Shown here one piece after another: positions 10,373 to 21,778 of a DNA stretch of 64,000 nucleotides. A program made the position numbers and the translations under genes. The notes beneath the pieces were generated by a model that saw only the letters and a list, made by a program, of their open reading frames with translations, was not told where the DNA came from and did no database searches. The stretch's first letter is position 1; the number at the start of each line of letters is the position of its first letter. The DNA is from Zingiber officinale (lineage: Eukaryota; Streptophyta; Magnoliopsida; Zingiberales; Zingiberaceae), in the NCBI RefSeq assembly GCF_018446385.1, contig NC_056002.1, forward strand, positions 9,868,894 to 9,932,893. The letters run 5' to 3'.

Positions 10373-11556
10373 CATGCCAATTGGAGAACAACCCATCGTT
10401 GCCTATTTCAAGCAGGGAATCTTGCCTATCAATCTGGAGCAAGCCTGACTACTCAAAAGAAGGGCTTCCCGCTTTACTTTAGTTGGGGACATAATGTATC
10501 AGCAATTCTTCTTGTGCCCCCTCCTCAAGTGTCTCAACCTGGATGATGTCGATTATGTAATATGGGAGGTTCATGAAGGTATTTGTGGAAACCACATTGG
10601 AGGAAGGACATTCGGCTCAAAAGGCGTTGCAAGGTCGATATTTTTGGCCAACAACGTAGGCTGATGCTGCTCAATTCATCGTAACCTGCATTCATTGCCA
10701 AAGACATCAAAATTCTCCCATTGCCCTACTAAGTTCTTGAAAACCTCCACAATATCAACCCCCTGTGACCAGTGAAGCATGGACATTGTAAAACCCTTCC
10801 CGATTAGGCCTTAGCAAAAGAAATTCCTCCTAGTTGTTGTGGATTACTTTTCTAAATGGGTAAACTGAAGCATTAGGCCGAATAACTGAAGATTTAGTCA
10901 AGAAATTCCTGTGGAATAATGTCATTTGCCGATATGACATCTATCACAAGGTTGTCTCCGATAATGATAAGAAATTTCAGGATCGTCAACTAAAACAATA
11001 GTGTAAAGGATTCTAAATCCAATAACCATTCACTTCAATAGCCTACTCACAGAGCAATGGACAAACCAAAGTGGTCAATCAAGAAATAGTTCGTGGACTC
11101 AAAATCAAATTGAACCATGTCAAAAACAGTTGGATAGATGAGTTGTCAAACATTCTATGGGCTTACGGAATCACGCCTTGAAAAGGCTTAGCAATGACTC
11201 CTTTTCATCTTGTCTACGAAGGAGAAGACATCGTTCCAATAGAGATTGGAGAAGAATCAATTCAAAGAAACACTTATGGATAGGAAAATTATGGAGAACG
11301 ACTCCTGGATCTCGACTTGATCACTGAGACTTAAGAAATAGTGGCTGCTTGACTTAAGGTATATTGACAGCGAATGTGTGTTAAGTATAATAAATGGGTT
11401 ATTTATTCCTCACACTTTCCAAGTCAAAGACTTGGTTTGGAAGAAGGTTAAACCGGTTGGGGATGTGAGCAAATTAGAGCCACAATAGCGAGGGTCTTTC
11501 CGAGTAATTAGTAAAATCTATCCTGTAAAATAGAGTTAGTATAGTTAAAATAAAAT
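10373..11556 (+). pseudogene. Gypsy integrase, last block (degenerate)
   Basis: The block opens with the region before integrase (HANWRTTHRCLFQAG). The zinc-binding start YVIWEVHEGICGNHIGGRTF follows at about 10554-10613, with His present, then HRNLHSLPK where HxxCxxC is expected in another frame. Core phrases are SMDIV at about 10777, VVDYFSKWV at about 10839-10865 and WAYGITP at about 11159. The C-terminal part (LVYEGEDIVPIEIG, then LLDLDLI) ends near 11556. Several stops and frame changes. This is the end of the gypsy pol; no 3' LTR follows. Confidence 0.82.
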
Positions 11557-11590
11557 GATTATTAATTAAATCCTATATATTCAAGACTAA

Positions 11591-12947
11591 GGTGGCGTTT
11601 GGTTCTCTCCTAGGAATCAGAATGGAAATGGGTATCATAGTATTATAGAATGAGAATGGGTATGAGCTTAAGTATCATTCATAAAAATAATGTTTGGTTA
11701 GTTGAATATTTTAAATCAAAATAAATCTAAATTTCCTTTTTTACCCTTAGAGGAAAATAAGAGAAAAAATTAGATGAAAGAGAAAGTTGAATGTGAGAGA
11801 AACATATGATGAGAGAGAAAGTATGATGAGAAAAAATAAAGAGAGAGAAAGTGTGATTAGAGAAAATGAGGAGAGAAAGCGTGATAGGAGAGATTGAGAA
11901 GAGAAAAAACATGATGAGAGAGAAAGTATGATGAAAAAATAAGAGAAAATGATGAGAGAGAAAATAATGAGAGAGTGTGTGTGATGAGAGAGAATACAGA
12001 GAGAAAATGGTAGTGAATGTGTGATGAGAGAGAATGAGGAGAGAGAGTGTGATGGAAGAGAATGAAGAGAGAGAAAGTGTGATGAGAGAAAATATGGAGA
12101 GAGAGAGTATGGTAAGAGAGATTGAGGAGAGAGAAAGTATGATGAAAGAGAAAGTCAGATGAAAAAATGAGGAGAGAATGAAGAGAGAGAAAATAATAAG
12201 AGAGTGTGTGTAATGAGAGAGAATACAGAGATAAAATGATAGCGAATGTGTGATGAGAGAGAATGAGAAGAGAAAGTGTGATGAGAGAAAATATAGAGAG
12301 AGAGTATGGTAAGAGAGATTGAGGAGAGAGAAAGTATGATGAAAGAAAAAGTATGATGAAATAATGAGGAGAGAATGTGTGTGATGTGAGAGAATACAGA
12401 GAGAAAATTGTAGAGAATATGTAATGAGAGAGAATGTGGAGAGAGAGTGTGATGGAAGAGAATAAAGAGAGAGAAAGTGTGATGAGAGAAAATATGGAAA
12501 AAGAGTATGGTAAGAGAGATTGAGGAGAGAGAAAGTATGATGAAAAATGAGAAGAGAATGAAGAGAGAGAAAATAATGAGAGAGAGTGTGTGATAAGAGA
12601 GAATACATAGAGAAAATGATAGAGAATGTGTGATGAGAGAGAAAGAGGAGAGAGAAAGTATGTCGAGAGAGAAAATGTGATGCTAGAATAAGGAGAGAGA
12701 AAGTATGATAAAGAGAACAAGAAGAGAGAGTGAAATGAAAGAAAAATTTTAAAAATATACTAAGGGTATTTTTGTCCAAAACTTAATTCTTATTCCCATT
12801 TCATCAAAACCTAAGGGAGAAGGTGGGTTTCATTCATACCCAAGTTTTTTATTTTCATTCCAAAATCTTGATTATATTCCCATCAACCAAACACAAAGTT
12901 TGGGAATGAATCCATTCTCTCATTCCCAAACCTCTAAACCAAACGCC
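11591..12947. mobile_element. TIR element, unit A of a head-to-tail pair, filled with minisatellite
   Basis: It begins GGTGGCGTTTGGTTCTCTCC and ends CCAAACCTCTAAACCAAACGCC, imperfect inverted termini around GGCGTTTGGTT. The termini are preceded by TAA. Subterminal parts (AATCAGAATGGxAATGxGTATCAT on the left; ATTCCCATTTCATCAAAACC on the right) repeat almost exactly in unit B. Between them lies about 1 kb of GAGAGA/GATGA-type tandem repeat. No transposase is present, so it is a non-autonomous DNA element; TIR style and TAA target suggest PIF/Harbinger (Tourist-like), by inference. Confidence 0.68.
11760..12760 (+). repeat. Purine-rich minisatellite array (GAGAGAGAAAGTATGATGA-type), unit A
   Basis: Irregular tandem units built from GAGAGAGAAAGTrTGATGAGAG, GAGAGAATGAGG and TATGGTAAGAGAGATTGAGG, with a higher-order period of roughly 200 bp. 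The plus strand is almost purely A/G/T. The minus strand therefore shows long Ser/Leu/His/Phe-rich open frames (11727-12779, 350 codons; 11857-12720), which are compositional artefacts. Confidence 0.88.
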
Positions 12948-13099
12948 AAGGTGGCGTTTGGTTCTCTCCTAGAAATCAGAATGGGAATGAGTATCATATT
13001 ATTATGGAATGGGAATGAGTATGAGCTTTAGTATCATTCTTAAAAATAATGTTTGGTTAGTTGAATATTTTCAATCAGAATGAACCTAAATTTTCTTTT

Positions 13100-14110
13100 T
13101 TACCCTTAGAGGAAAATAAGAGAAAAAATTAGATGGAAGAGAAAGTTGAATATAAGATAAACATATGATGAGAGAGAATGATGAGAGAAAAAGTGTGATG
13201 GGAAAAAATAAAGAGAGGGAAAGTGTGAAGAGAGAAAATGAGGAGAGAAAGCATAATAGGAGTGATTAAGATGAGAAAAAGTATGATGAGAGAGAAAGTA
13301 TGATGAAAAAATGGGAAGAGAATGATGAGAGAAAATAATGAGAGAGAATATAGAGAGAAAATGGTAGCGAATGTGTGATGAGAGAGTGTGATGGAAGAGA
13401 ATGAAGAGAGAGAAAGTATGATGAGAGGAAATATGAAGAGAGAGAGAGTATGGCAAAAGAGATTGAGGAGAGAGTAAGTATGATGAAAGAGAAAGTATGA
13501 TGAAAAAATGAGGAGAGAATGAAGCGAGAGAAAATAATGAGAGAGAGAGTGTGTGATGAGAGAAAATGAGGAGAGAGAGTGTGATGGAAGAGAATGAAGA
13601 GAGAGAAAGTATGATGAGAGAAAATATGGAGAGAGTATGGTAAGAGAGATTGAGGAGAGAGAAAATATGATGAAAAAATGAGGAGAGAATGAAGAGAGAG
13701 AAAATAATGAGAGAGAATGTGTGTGATGAGAGAGAATACAAAGAGAAAATTATAGAGAATGTGTGATGAGAGAGAATGAGGAGAGAGACTAAAATGGAAG
13801 AGAATGAAGAGAGAGAAAGTATGATGAAAGAAAATATGGAAAAAGAGTATGGTAAGAAAGATTGAGGAAAGAAAATATGATGAGAGAGAAATATGATGAA
13901 AAAATGATAAGAGAATGAAGAGAGAGAAAATAATGAGGCAGTGTGTGATAAGAGAAAATACATAGAGAAAATGGTAGAGAATGTGTGATGAGAGAGAATG
14001 AGGAGGGAGAAAGTATGCTGAGAGAGAAAATATGATGATAGAATGAGGAGAGAGAAAGTATGATGAGAGAGAATAGGGAGAGAGAGAGTGAAATGAAAGA
14101 AAAATTAAAC
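13100..14110 (+). repeat. Purine-rich minisatellite array, unit B
   Basis: This is the same family of GAGAGA/GATGA units as in unit A, in the same orientation. Its order of variants differs, so the arrays have rearranged independently. Minus-strand open frames 13106-13963 and 13789-14172 are artefacts of this composition. Confidence 0.87.
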
Positions 14111-14276
14111 AAATATACTAAGGGTATTTTTGTCCAAAACTTAATTCTTATTCCCATTCCATCAAAACCCAAGGGAGGGGGTGGGTTTCATCTATACCCA
14201 AGTTTTTTATTTTCATTCTAAAATCTTGATTCCATTACCATCAACCAAACACAAGATTTGGGAATGAATCCATTCC

Positions 14277-16701
14277 TGTTAAAGTGTATACTAAAAGCCT
14301 AGCTTTTGTAAATATTTATTTTGTAATAAAAAATCATTTTTGGTCAAAAATATCTACATTTATGAAGTTGTTCAATTAATTTATATCGTAGATAACATGG
14401 TGTGTGGTGTCACACACAGAAGATCATGTTATCAGTTCTTTATAAATTATAAACAATTGCTCACGACTAAGATGGAAAGGAACAAACCGTTGGAATAGTC
14501 GTAGTGTAATTAAGTATTAGTTTATCTTGACTAATGAATTACACTAGTACACTCTAAGTGTATTGAGTAGGACCATTTTAGGTAAGTTCTTTTTATACTG
14601 ACTTAATAAAAGAACTAGTCCTTAGTTATTATGGAAGTGTGTGCTCTTAATCCTAATATAATAACAAGCACATATATTTAGTATTTATTTCTTTAACTTA
14701 TCAAAGGGTGAGATTTAGCTCGATAAATCAATAGGCCCGATAAGTTGAGAAATGATATTACTTATAGTGTATGTTGTTGATTATAGAAGGAATCTGTATC
14801 CTAGTTATCTAGGTTGAGAATGACCCCAAGAGGAGCTCAAAAGGATTGTCATGTTAAACCCTGCAGGTGGACTTAGTCCGGCATGGCAATAAGGTTGAGT
14901 GGTATTACTCTTGGAGCTAGATATTAATTAAGTGAGTTGTCAGTAACTTACTTAATTAGTGGGCATTCATTATCTTAAACACGGGGAGACTAACACACTC
15001 ATGATAAGAAGGAGCCCATAATGTAATTTGGGATTGGTGCGGTAGTGCAATAATAATTCTCTAGTGGAATGAGTTATTAGTGATAAACTTGAGTTGTGTG
15101 TTCGGGGCGAACACGGGATACTCAAGCTCATCAGAAGGCCAAAACCAATTTCTCCTCTAGGTCCTTGTCATAGCCTCATTAATGCCTCTAATCCACTCAT
15201 GAAAAGCTCATCTTGGTGTCCAAGAAGGGGGCGGCCCATGGCTTGGTGACCAAGCCAAAGGGGCCGGCCATAATCTCCTTAAGGTGGTCGACCACAAGAA
15301 GTTTGAAGGGTGCCAACCACATATTTCAAATAAGGAGGGGTGTTTTGAATTTTTAAAATCTTCTCTTTATAGATATCTACAAGTTTTAAAAGAGAAAATT
15401 TAAAATATAAAACTTTCCTTATTTGAATTAGGGCACATGGTTTAAAAGAAAATTTAAAAGTTTTAAAAATTTCCTTTTTTAACCATCCTCATGGTTTTTA
15501 GAAAAAAAAGGAAGAGAAGTTTTAAAATTGAAATTTTCTATTTTTGTAATCATGTTAAAAAGGAAATTTTAGAAGAGAAGTTTTAAATTTTAAAACTTGG
15601 TTTTAATTTTAAAACTTTCCTTTTTTAACATCCACATTAGGAAATTAAAAGAGAGATTGTAAAATTTTATAAGTGCTTTTCTTCTTTGCTTATAAAATTT
15701 TAACAAAAGTATTTCCTTCCTTTTAAGTGGCCGACCACCCTTGCTTGGTGCCCAAGCAAGGGGTTGACCAATCAATAAATCATCCAATCAATGATTTGGT
15801 GATTGAATCAATCAAGAGGAAAGAAAAGGAAAAATAAAAGGGGAAAAGGAAAAATAATAGGAAGATTTTAATTTTTGTAAAAAGTCTTTCCTTATTTGTC
15901 TTGGGCCAGTAATATAAAAGAAGGGGAGGGGAGGCCTCATGATCAATCAATTCTTATTCTCTTGGTGGAGACTCCTCATTGTGGCCGGCCCTCTCTCCTT
16001 CTCTTTTCCCCTTGCTCTCTTTTGCTCCTTGGTGGTGGTGGTGGCCGAATACTAGAAGGAGGAAGAAGGCTTTTGGGTGGTGTTCATCTTGGAGGATCGT
16101 CGCCCACACGACGTCCAAGGCGAGACAAGGAATACGACAGAAGATCTCGAGGTTATTAGCATACAAATAAAAGGTATAACTAGTAATTTTCTTCCGCATC
16201 ATGCTAGTTATTTTTCTTTGTAAGAATTCCAAACACAAGAGGCATTAGATTCTAGTTTTTTGAATTGTAATTCAAGTTTGTATTTTTTTTGTTTTTCAAA
16301 GTTGTGTTTCGATTGTTATTTTTGGTTAAACCTAGAGTTATATAAGGAAATTAAATATTAGCTTTCTTTAAAAGGATTTGTTTAGGAAGTGGTGGTTGCT
16401 CCCATATCAAGAAGGCCTAGTGCCTCGCCATGTTTAACCTGGAAGCCAATTTTGGAAATTAATATTTAATTGAATTTATAACATAGGTTGATTTGGATCA
16501 ATAGTGTTAAGTTCCGCTTGCATTCCAAATTTAAACCATTAAGAATAGATAAGTTAAATTTGGAATCAATAATGTTAAGTTCCGTTTGCGATTCCTAATT
16601 TAACTTCTAAAGAACACAATAGGTTGTTTAGGAAAGGTTCGACACTTGTACAAAATTTTTGTACAATGGAACCGGTACGATCTTCCTAGGACCAACCAAC
16701 A
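14277..16701 (+). repeat. 5' LTR of the copia element
   Basis: 2425 bp. Notable parts: a hairpin at about 14400-14418 (GTGTGTGGTGTCACACAC), a perfect 7-bp stem GTGTTCG-GGG-CGAACAC at 15098-15114, a TATA-like TAATATAAAAG at about 15910, a near-perfect palindrome TTGTACAAAATTTTTGTACAA at 16646-16666, and a duplicated AATAxTGTTAAGTTCCG phrase near 16500 and 16565. Small open frames at 15590-16238 are not genes. Confidence 0.94.
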
Positions 16702-16703
16702 AT

Positions 16704-16720
16704 TGGTATCAGAGTTAGGA
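16704..16720 (+). promoter_or_regulatory. tRNA-Met-type primer binding site of the copia element
   Basis: TGGTATCAGAGTTAGGA begins two bases after the LTR end; TGGTATCAGAG is the plant copia consensus. Confidence 0.9.
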
Positions 16721-17817
16721 TTTGCCTCTGTGTATTTAGAATTCAAATTAATTATACACATATCATACATAATTTAGGTAGGATAATGGTAGGATATGCT
16801 AACTCTTTGGTTACAGACTCCAACTATTATGGCTTATAGATGTTGTGTGTGATTGGACCCTTGGACATGTCAAGGGCATTATTTTGTGTGTGCATGATTG
16901 TATGTAACTAATACAGCAGGAGCTGTATTAGCCCTAGGATTTTAGAATTTTATTTTCGATCTAGAATACATGTACATTCTTTATGGAATATAGGATCGAT
17001 ATATGTAAAATTCTATTTTTGTCGCGGATCGTATCCTTGCGAGGCGTGGTGCTACAGAAGGACCAGAGGCGCAGCGGAATAAGAAGCAAGATAGATGCGA
17101 CGACTGGACCCGATGGCGGTGGGTAAAAAATGACAGCAGCTAGGGTTGGAGCACACGGAGGACAGTGATGGAAAATGTCATAATAGTTGGAAAATTAATT
17201 TCTAAATTTATTGCTTTTATTTACTGTGATGTGTGTGTGCATGTGATATATGCTTGCATAGGTTAAATTTTCTCACCTTAAATAACTAAGTGGGAGAGGG
17301 ATTTTTTAAATAAATTCCACGGTCTCCATTACTAGTTTGTAAGTGATGCAAACAAACTTGCGCGTTGGCTCTGAGTGCCTTCCTCCATATCGGATGAGTT
17401 TGTTTGTGGATCACTAGATCAAACTTTCATTTTGGATGACTACAGGAAATTAATCAAGAGCGTGCGATCTTCCCCATCGGAAGGGGCACAATCTTATTAA
17501 TGGACTAAGTGTCAAGTAATGGTATACACTTATGCACGTCTAATAGTATCCTCCCCATCAGAGTCACTGCTATTATTTGTGTGACCGAAGGAAAACCAAC
17601 TATTAATTTTATTTGTCAAAAAGTTAGGTTGACAAGAATAAAATTAATGGGTAAAACCTCATCTTTCAAATGTTTGATTTTATATACGTCCACACTATCG
17701 TGGCATGCAAAATTCATGATGATTCGAGGTGTTGGTTAATTTAAATAGTATTGTTTGAGGAATAAATATTATTTTAAATTTAGAGTCCTGACCAAAGTTA
17801 CTTTTGTGATTCTTAGG
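16721..17817 (+). other. Untranslated leader of the copia element
   Basis: About 1.1 kb between primer site and gag. It has no coding signal; the open frame 17509-17739 has no recognised motif. Packaging signals would be expected here but none can be identified by eye. Confidence 0.6.
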
Positions 17818-18640
17818 ATGACTTTCAACCCACTAACCATCATACTAAAAGAGAACAAACTTACTGGTCCTAACTATATAGATTGGAAAAGAAATCTGGA
17901 CATTATTCTAACTGCTGAGAGCTATAAGTTTGTACTGACTGAGGCTTGCCCTAATGTGCCTAATGGTGAATCTACCCAAGAGGAGAATATCGTAGGAAAT
18001 GGGTAAAAGCAGATGAGATGGCGCGGTGTTACATTTTGACTTCAATGTCAAATGTATTGCAATATTAACATCAAGATTTACCAACAGCTTATGATATAAT
18101 GAACAATCTCAAGGATCTCTTTGGTCACCAAGATCGGGCCTCTAGGAAGAAGCTATGAGGAAATTAATGACAGCCACCATGACAGAGGGTACTCCCATGA
18201 GAGACCAGATCCTAAAGATGATAGCTTATCTGAACGAAATATAAATCCATGGAGGAGAAATTGATGGGCAAACCCAAATCGATATGATTCTCTAAACGCT
18301 ACTAAGAAGTTTTGAGCAATTCCGCCTGAACTATAATATGAATAAAAGGATGTATTCATTGACAGAACTACTGACAGAACTTCAGACAACAAAAGGGCTA
18401 TTTTGTCATAATTCTCATATTCACTATGCTGAAAATGGTTCTACTTCTAAACCGAAAGGAAAGAAGAAGAAGAAACAGGTTGCCTCAGTAAAGAAGGTGA
18501 ATAAACCTCAAGGTACAGGACCAAAAGCTGGAATGAAGAAGCCGAAGGGCAAGTGCTTCATCTACAAGTAGTCAGGACATTGGAAGGCAGATTGTCCTCG
18601 TAGGAAAGAGAATAATAAAGGTATATCTCATGCTCTACTT
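17818..18640 (+). pseudogene. Copia gag, degenerate
   Basis: The start ATG at 17818 gives MTFNPLTIILKENKLTGPNY, the classic copia gag opening ending in LTGxNYxxWK. Frame breaks follow near 18000 and 18150. The C-terminal part (18338-18571) is Lys-rich (PKGKKKKKQ), and the zinc knuckle reads CFIYK-stop-SGHWKADC: the second Cys is Tyr and an in-frame TAG sits inside the knuckle. Non-functional. Confidence 0.88.
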
Positions 18641-18649
18641 GTTGAAACA

Positions 18650-19700
18650 TGTTTAGCGGTGTTATCTACCAGCACATGGTGTGTAGATACGGGAGCCACT
18701 GATCATGTCTGCAATTCTTTGCAGGGGTTCCAGGAAACCCGACGACTATTTGAAGGAGAGATAACCGTCTACATAGGCAATGCTACTAAGGTTGCGGCTG
18801 TTACAGTGGGAGGCGTTTACTTATCTTTTTTATAGAAATAGAAGTTTGGTTTTGAGAAATTGTCTTTATGTACCCAGTTTTAGAAAGAATTTAATTCCAG
18901 TTTCTAAACTCTATTTGGATGGATATTCTATTTCTTTCAATAACAATGTGGTTATAAAGAGAAATAGGGTTATTATCTGTTCTGGTGCATTGGTTGGAAA
19001 TTTATATACTTTAAATCCAATTTCTACCACAAAGCAACAAATGAAAATTAATAACACATTTTCTAATTCTCATAAGAGAAAGGAACCTTCGGAAATGAAC
19101 CAAACATATCTTTGGCATCTAAGACTTGGTCATATTAACTTAAGTAGGATTCAAAGACTCATAGCTGATGAACTCTTGGGTTCATTGGAGTTGAAAATTT
19201 TTTCAACATGTGAATCTTGCTTGGAAGGTAAAATGACCAAGAGACCTTTTAAGACCAAGGGGTATAGAGCCAAAGATGTGTTAGAACTGGTTCATTTTGA
19301 TTTGTGTGGTCCTATGTCTATCCAGGCAAGAGGTGGTTTTGAATATTTTGTCTCTTTTATAGACGATTATTCGAGATACGGATATATTTACTTAATGTGC
19401 TGCGAGTCTGAGTGCTTTAATAAATTCAAAGAGTACAAGACTGATATGAAGAAATGCCTTGGTAAAAGTATCAAGACACTACGGTCTGATCGTGGTGGCG
19501 AATACCTCTTAGGAGACTTTAGGAACTACTTATCAGAGGTTGGGATTCAATCCCAATTGTCCACACCTGGTACACTCCAACAGAATGGTGTGGCAGAACG
19601 AAGGAATAAGACTCTTATGGAGATGGTTAGATCGATGATGAGTTATTCAGAATTGCCAAATTCATTTTGGGGTACGCTCTGGAAACAACAGCGCACATTC
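18650..19700 (+). pseudogene. Copia protease and integrase, degenerate
   Basis: The protease active site WCVDTGATDHVC is at 18677-18712. After a frame change near 18800 the pre-integrase domain reads LWHLRLGHINLSRI then CESCLEGKMTKRPF (zinc-binding H-H-C-C at about 19114-19250). The integrase core follows with LVHFDLCGPM, SDRGGEY and NGVAERRNKTLM, giving the D, D and E catalytic residues. A frameshift near 19675 breaks the chain. The catalytic triad survives, but no continuous polyprotein can be made. Confidence 0.92.
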
Positions 19701-21165
19701 TGAACTTGGTACCTTCTAAATCAGTATCCTCTACTCCCATAGAATTGTGGAATGAGCGTAAGCCTAGTCTAAGACATATTCGGATTTGGGGTAGTCCAGT
19801 ACATGTGCTGAAACCAGATGCTGATAAGTTAGAATCTCGTACAGAAGTTCGCGTGTTTGTGGGTTATCCTAGAGGAACGAAAGGTGGTTTATTTTATAGT
19901 CCTAAAGACCAGAAGGTCATTGTTAGCACCAATGCCCAGTTTTTAAAAGAAGACTATATAATGGATCACAAGCCCAGTAGCAAAATTATTCTAGAAGAAC
20001 TTAGAGAGGACACGCCTACTTTAGTACCAACAGTATAAGATGAAGTACCACAAGAAACTGTAACACGTGTCACACATGATACACAACCACAGACAGTGCC
20101 TCGTCGTAGTGGGAGGATTGTGAGGCAATCTGAGAGATTCATATTTTTGTGAGAGTCTTCGGACTTGATCCCGGGTAAACATGAACCTGATCCCCGGACA
20201 TATGACGAAGCACTCCAAGATAAAGATGCAATATCTTGGCAAAAGGCGATGAACTCTAAAATAGAATCCATGTATTCTAATAAGGTTTGGGAGCTTGTAG
20301 AACCACTAGATGGTGTAAAAGCCGTTGGGTGCAAGTGGATCTACAAAAGGAAAAGAGGGGCAGACAGGAAGGTAGAAACCTTCAAAGCAAAGCTTGTTGC
20401 GAAAGGGTATACTTAGAAAGAGGGAATCGATTATGAGGAGACATTTTCACCGGTAGCTATGCTTAAGTCTATCCTGATACTCTTATCCATTGCTGCTCAT
20501 ATTGATTATAAGATTTGGCAAATGGATGTCAAGACAGCTTTCCTTAACGGAAGTCTTAAAGAAAACATCCATATGAGGCAACTAGAGGGGTTCATTGCAA
20601 AGGGCAAAGAGCATCTAGTGTGTAAGCTGAATCATCCCATTTATGAACTGAAGCAAGCTTCAATGTCTTGGAACATCCGGTTTAATGAAGTAATCCAGTC
20701 ATATGGATTTATTCAGTGTCCGGATGAGTCTTGTGTATACAAGAAGTGTAATGAAAATGTGGTGGTATTTCTTGTACTATACGTAAATGACATTTTGTTA
20801 ATTGACAACAATGTCAAGGTGTTATCAGACGTAAGGGTATGGTTGTTCATACAATTCGATATGAAGGACTCAGGAGAATGTGCACACATTCTTGGGATTA
20901 AAGTCATAAGGGATCGCAAGAAAAGAATGTTGTGCCTATCTCAAGCTTCATATATAGACACAATTCTTCCTCGTTTTAGCATGCAGAACTCCAAGAAAGG
21001 TTTCTTACCTTTTAGGCATGGAGTAGCTTTATCTAAAGAGATGTCTCCGAAGACATCAAAGGAGATAGAGGACATGAAGGCAGTTCCTTATGCTTCGACT
21101 GTGGGAAGCCTAATGTATGCAATGCTGTGTACGAGACCTGATATCTGTTTTGCCGTGGGCATGGT
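19667..21165 (+). pseudogene. Copia integrase C-terminus and reverse transcriptase, degenerate
   Basis: The integrase tail (IWGSPVHVLKP, VGYPRGTKGGLFYSP) ends with a TAA at 20036. RT starts near 20200 with TYDEALQDKDAISWQKAM, CKWIYKRKRG and, after a TAG at 20414-20416 where Gln is usual, EGIDYEETFSPVA and MDVKTAFLNGSL. The catalytic box reads YVNDILL at about 20783-20803: YVDD has become YVND, loss of a metal-binding Asp. It ends near 21165 in a frameshift after TRPDICFAVGMV. Confidence 0.92.
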
Positions 21166-21756
21166 AACTCTGGACAAGGACATTGGACTACTGTAAAGCA
21201 TATATTGAAGTACCTGAGAAGGACTAGAGATTATATGCTAGTTTACCAAGCAGACGATTTGCTCCCTGTGGGTTACACGGATTCAGACTTCCAATCAGAT
21301 AGGGACAACAGTAAGTCTACATCAGACTATGTGTTTACTCTAGGAGGTGGAGTCATTGCATGGAGGAGTGTTAAGCAGAAATGCGTTTCACACTCAACCA
21401 TGGAAGCTGAGTATGTGGCAGCCTCTGAGGCAGCCAAAGAAGCTGTATGGCACAGGAACTTTCTAATGGACTTAGATGTGATTCCTGGTTTGCCCAAAAT
21501 CATCACAATTTATTGTGATAATAGCGGTGCAGTTGCAAACGTGAAGGAACCACAATCCCATAAGGCAAGTAAACATATAGAGCGCAAGTACCACCTGATA
21601 CGAGACATCGTCAAGCGAGAAGAAGTTGTCATCGCCAAGATTGCATCAGCAGATAACCTGGCAGATCCTTTCACTAAAGCTCTTCCGGCGAAAGCTTTTG
21701 ATCGGCATGTGGAGGGGATGAGAATCAGATGTATGGCAACATATATGGCAGCTTAG
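21165..21756 (+). pseudogene. Copia RNase H, open but detached from the polyprotein
   Basis: An open frame of 183 codons from 21205 reads GYTDSDFQSDRDNSKSTSDY, SHSTMEAEYVAASEAAKEAVW and IYCDNSGAVANVKEP. These give the RNase H residues D, E, D in their usual phrases. The C-terminus (LADPFTKALP) is the normal copia end, with TAG at 21754. It is separated from RT by a frameshift just upstream and has no start of its own. Confidence 0.92.
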
Positions 21757-21778
21757 TCTTTTAGTATAAGTGGAAGAT

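Larger units (their letters stand above)
2268..11556 (+). mobile_element. Ty3/gypsy retrotransposon pol remnant, split by two solo LTRs
   Basis: Three separated blocks read, in order and on one strand, as gypsy reverse transcriptase plus RNase H (2268-3324), the end of RNase H with its linker (5120-5383) and integrase (10373-11556). Removing the two insertions (3325-5119 and 5384-10372, each with one target-duplication copy) makes the reading continuous. The RT phrase with ISRSAD and PFF resembles the Tat/RIRE2 lineage. All blocks carry stops and small frameshifts. No LTRs, gag or protease of this element could be found, so both ends are missing. The element is the oldest layer of the nest. 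Confidence 0.85.

Noticed and set aside
11727..12779. 350-codon minus-strand open frame rich in Ser, Leu, His and Phe
   Set aside because: It is the reverse strand of the GAGAGA/GATGA minisatellite. Overlapping long frames in two registers (11857-12720) and similar frames in unit B (13106-13963, 13789-14172) show it is compositional.
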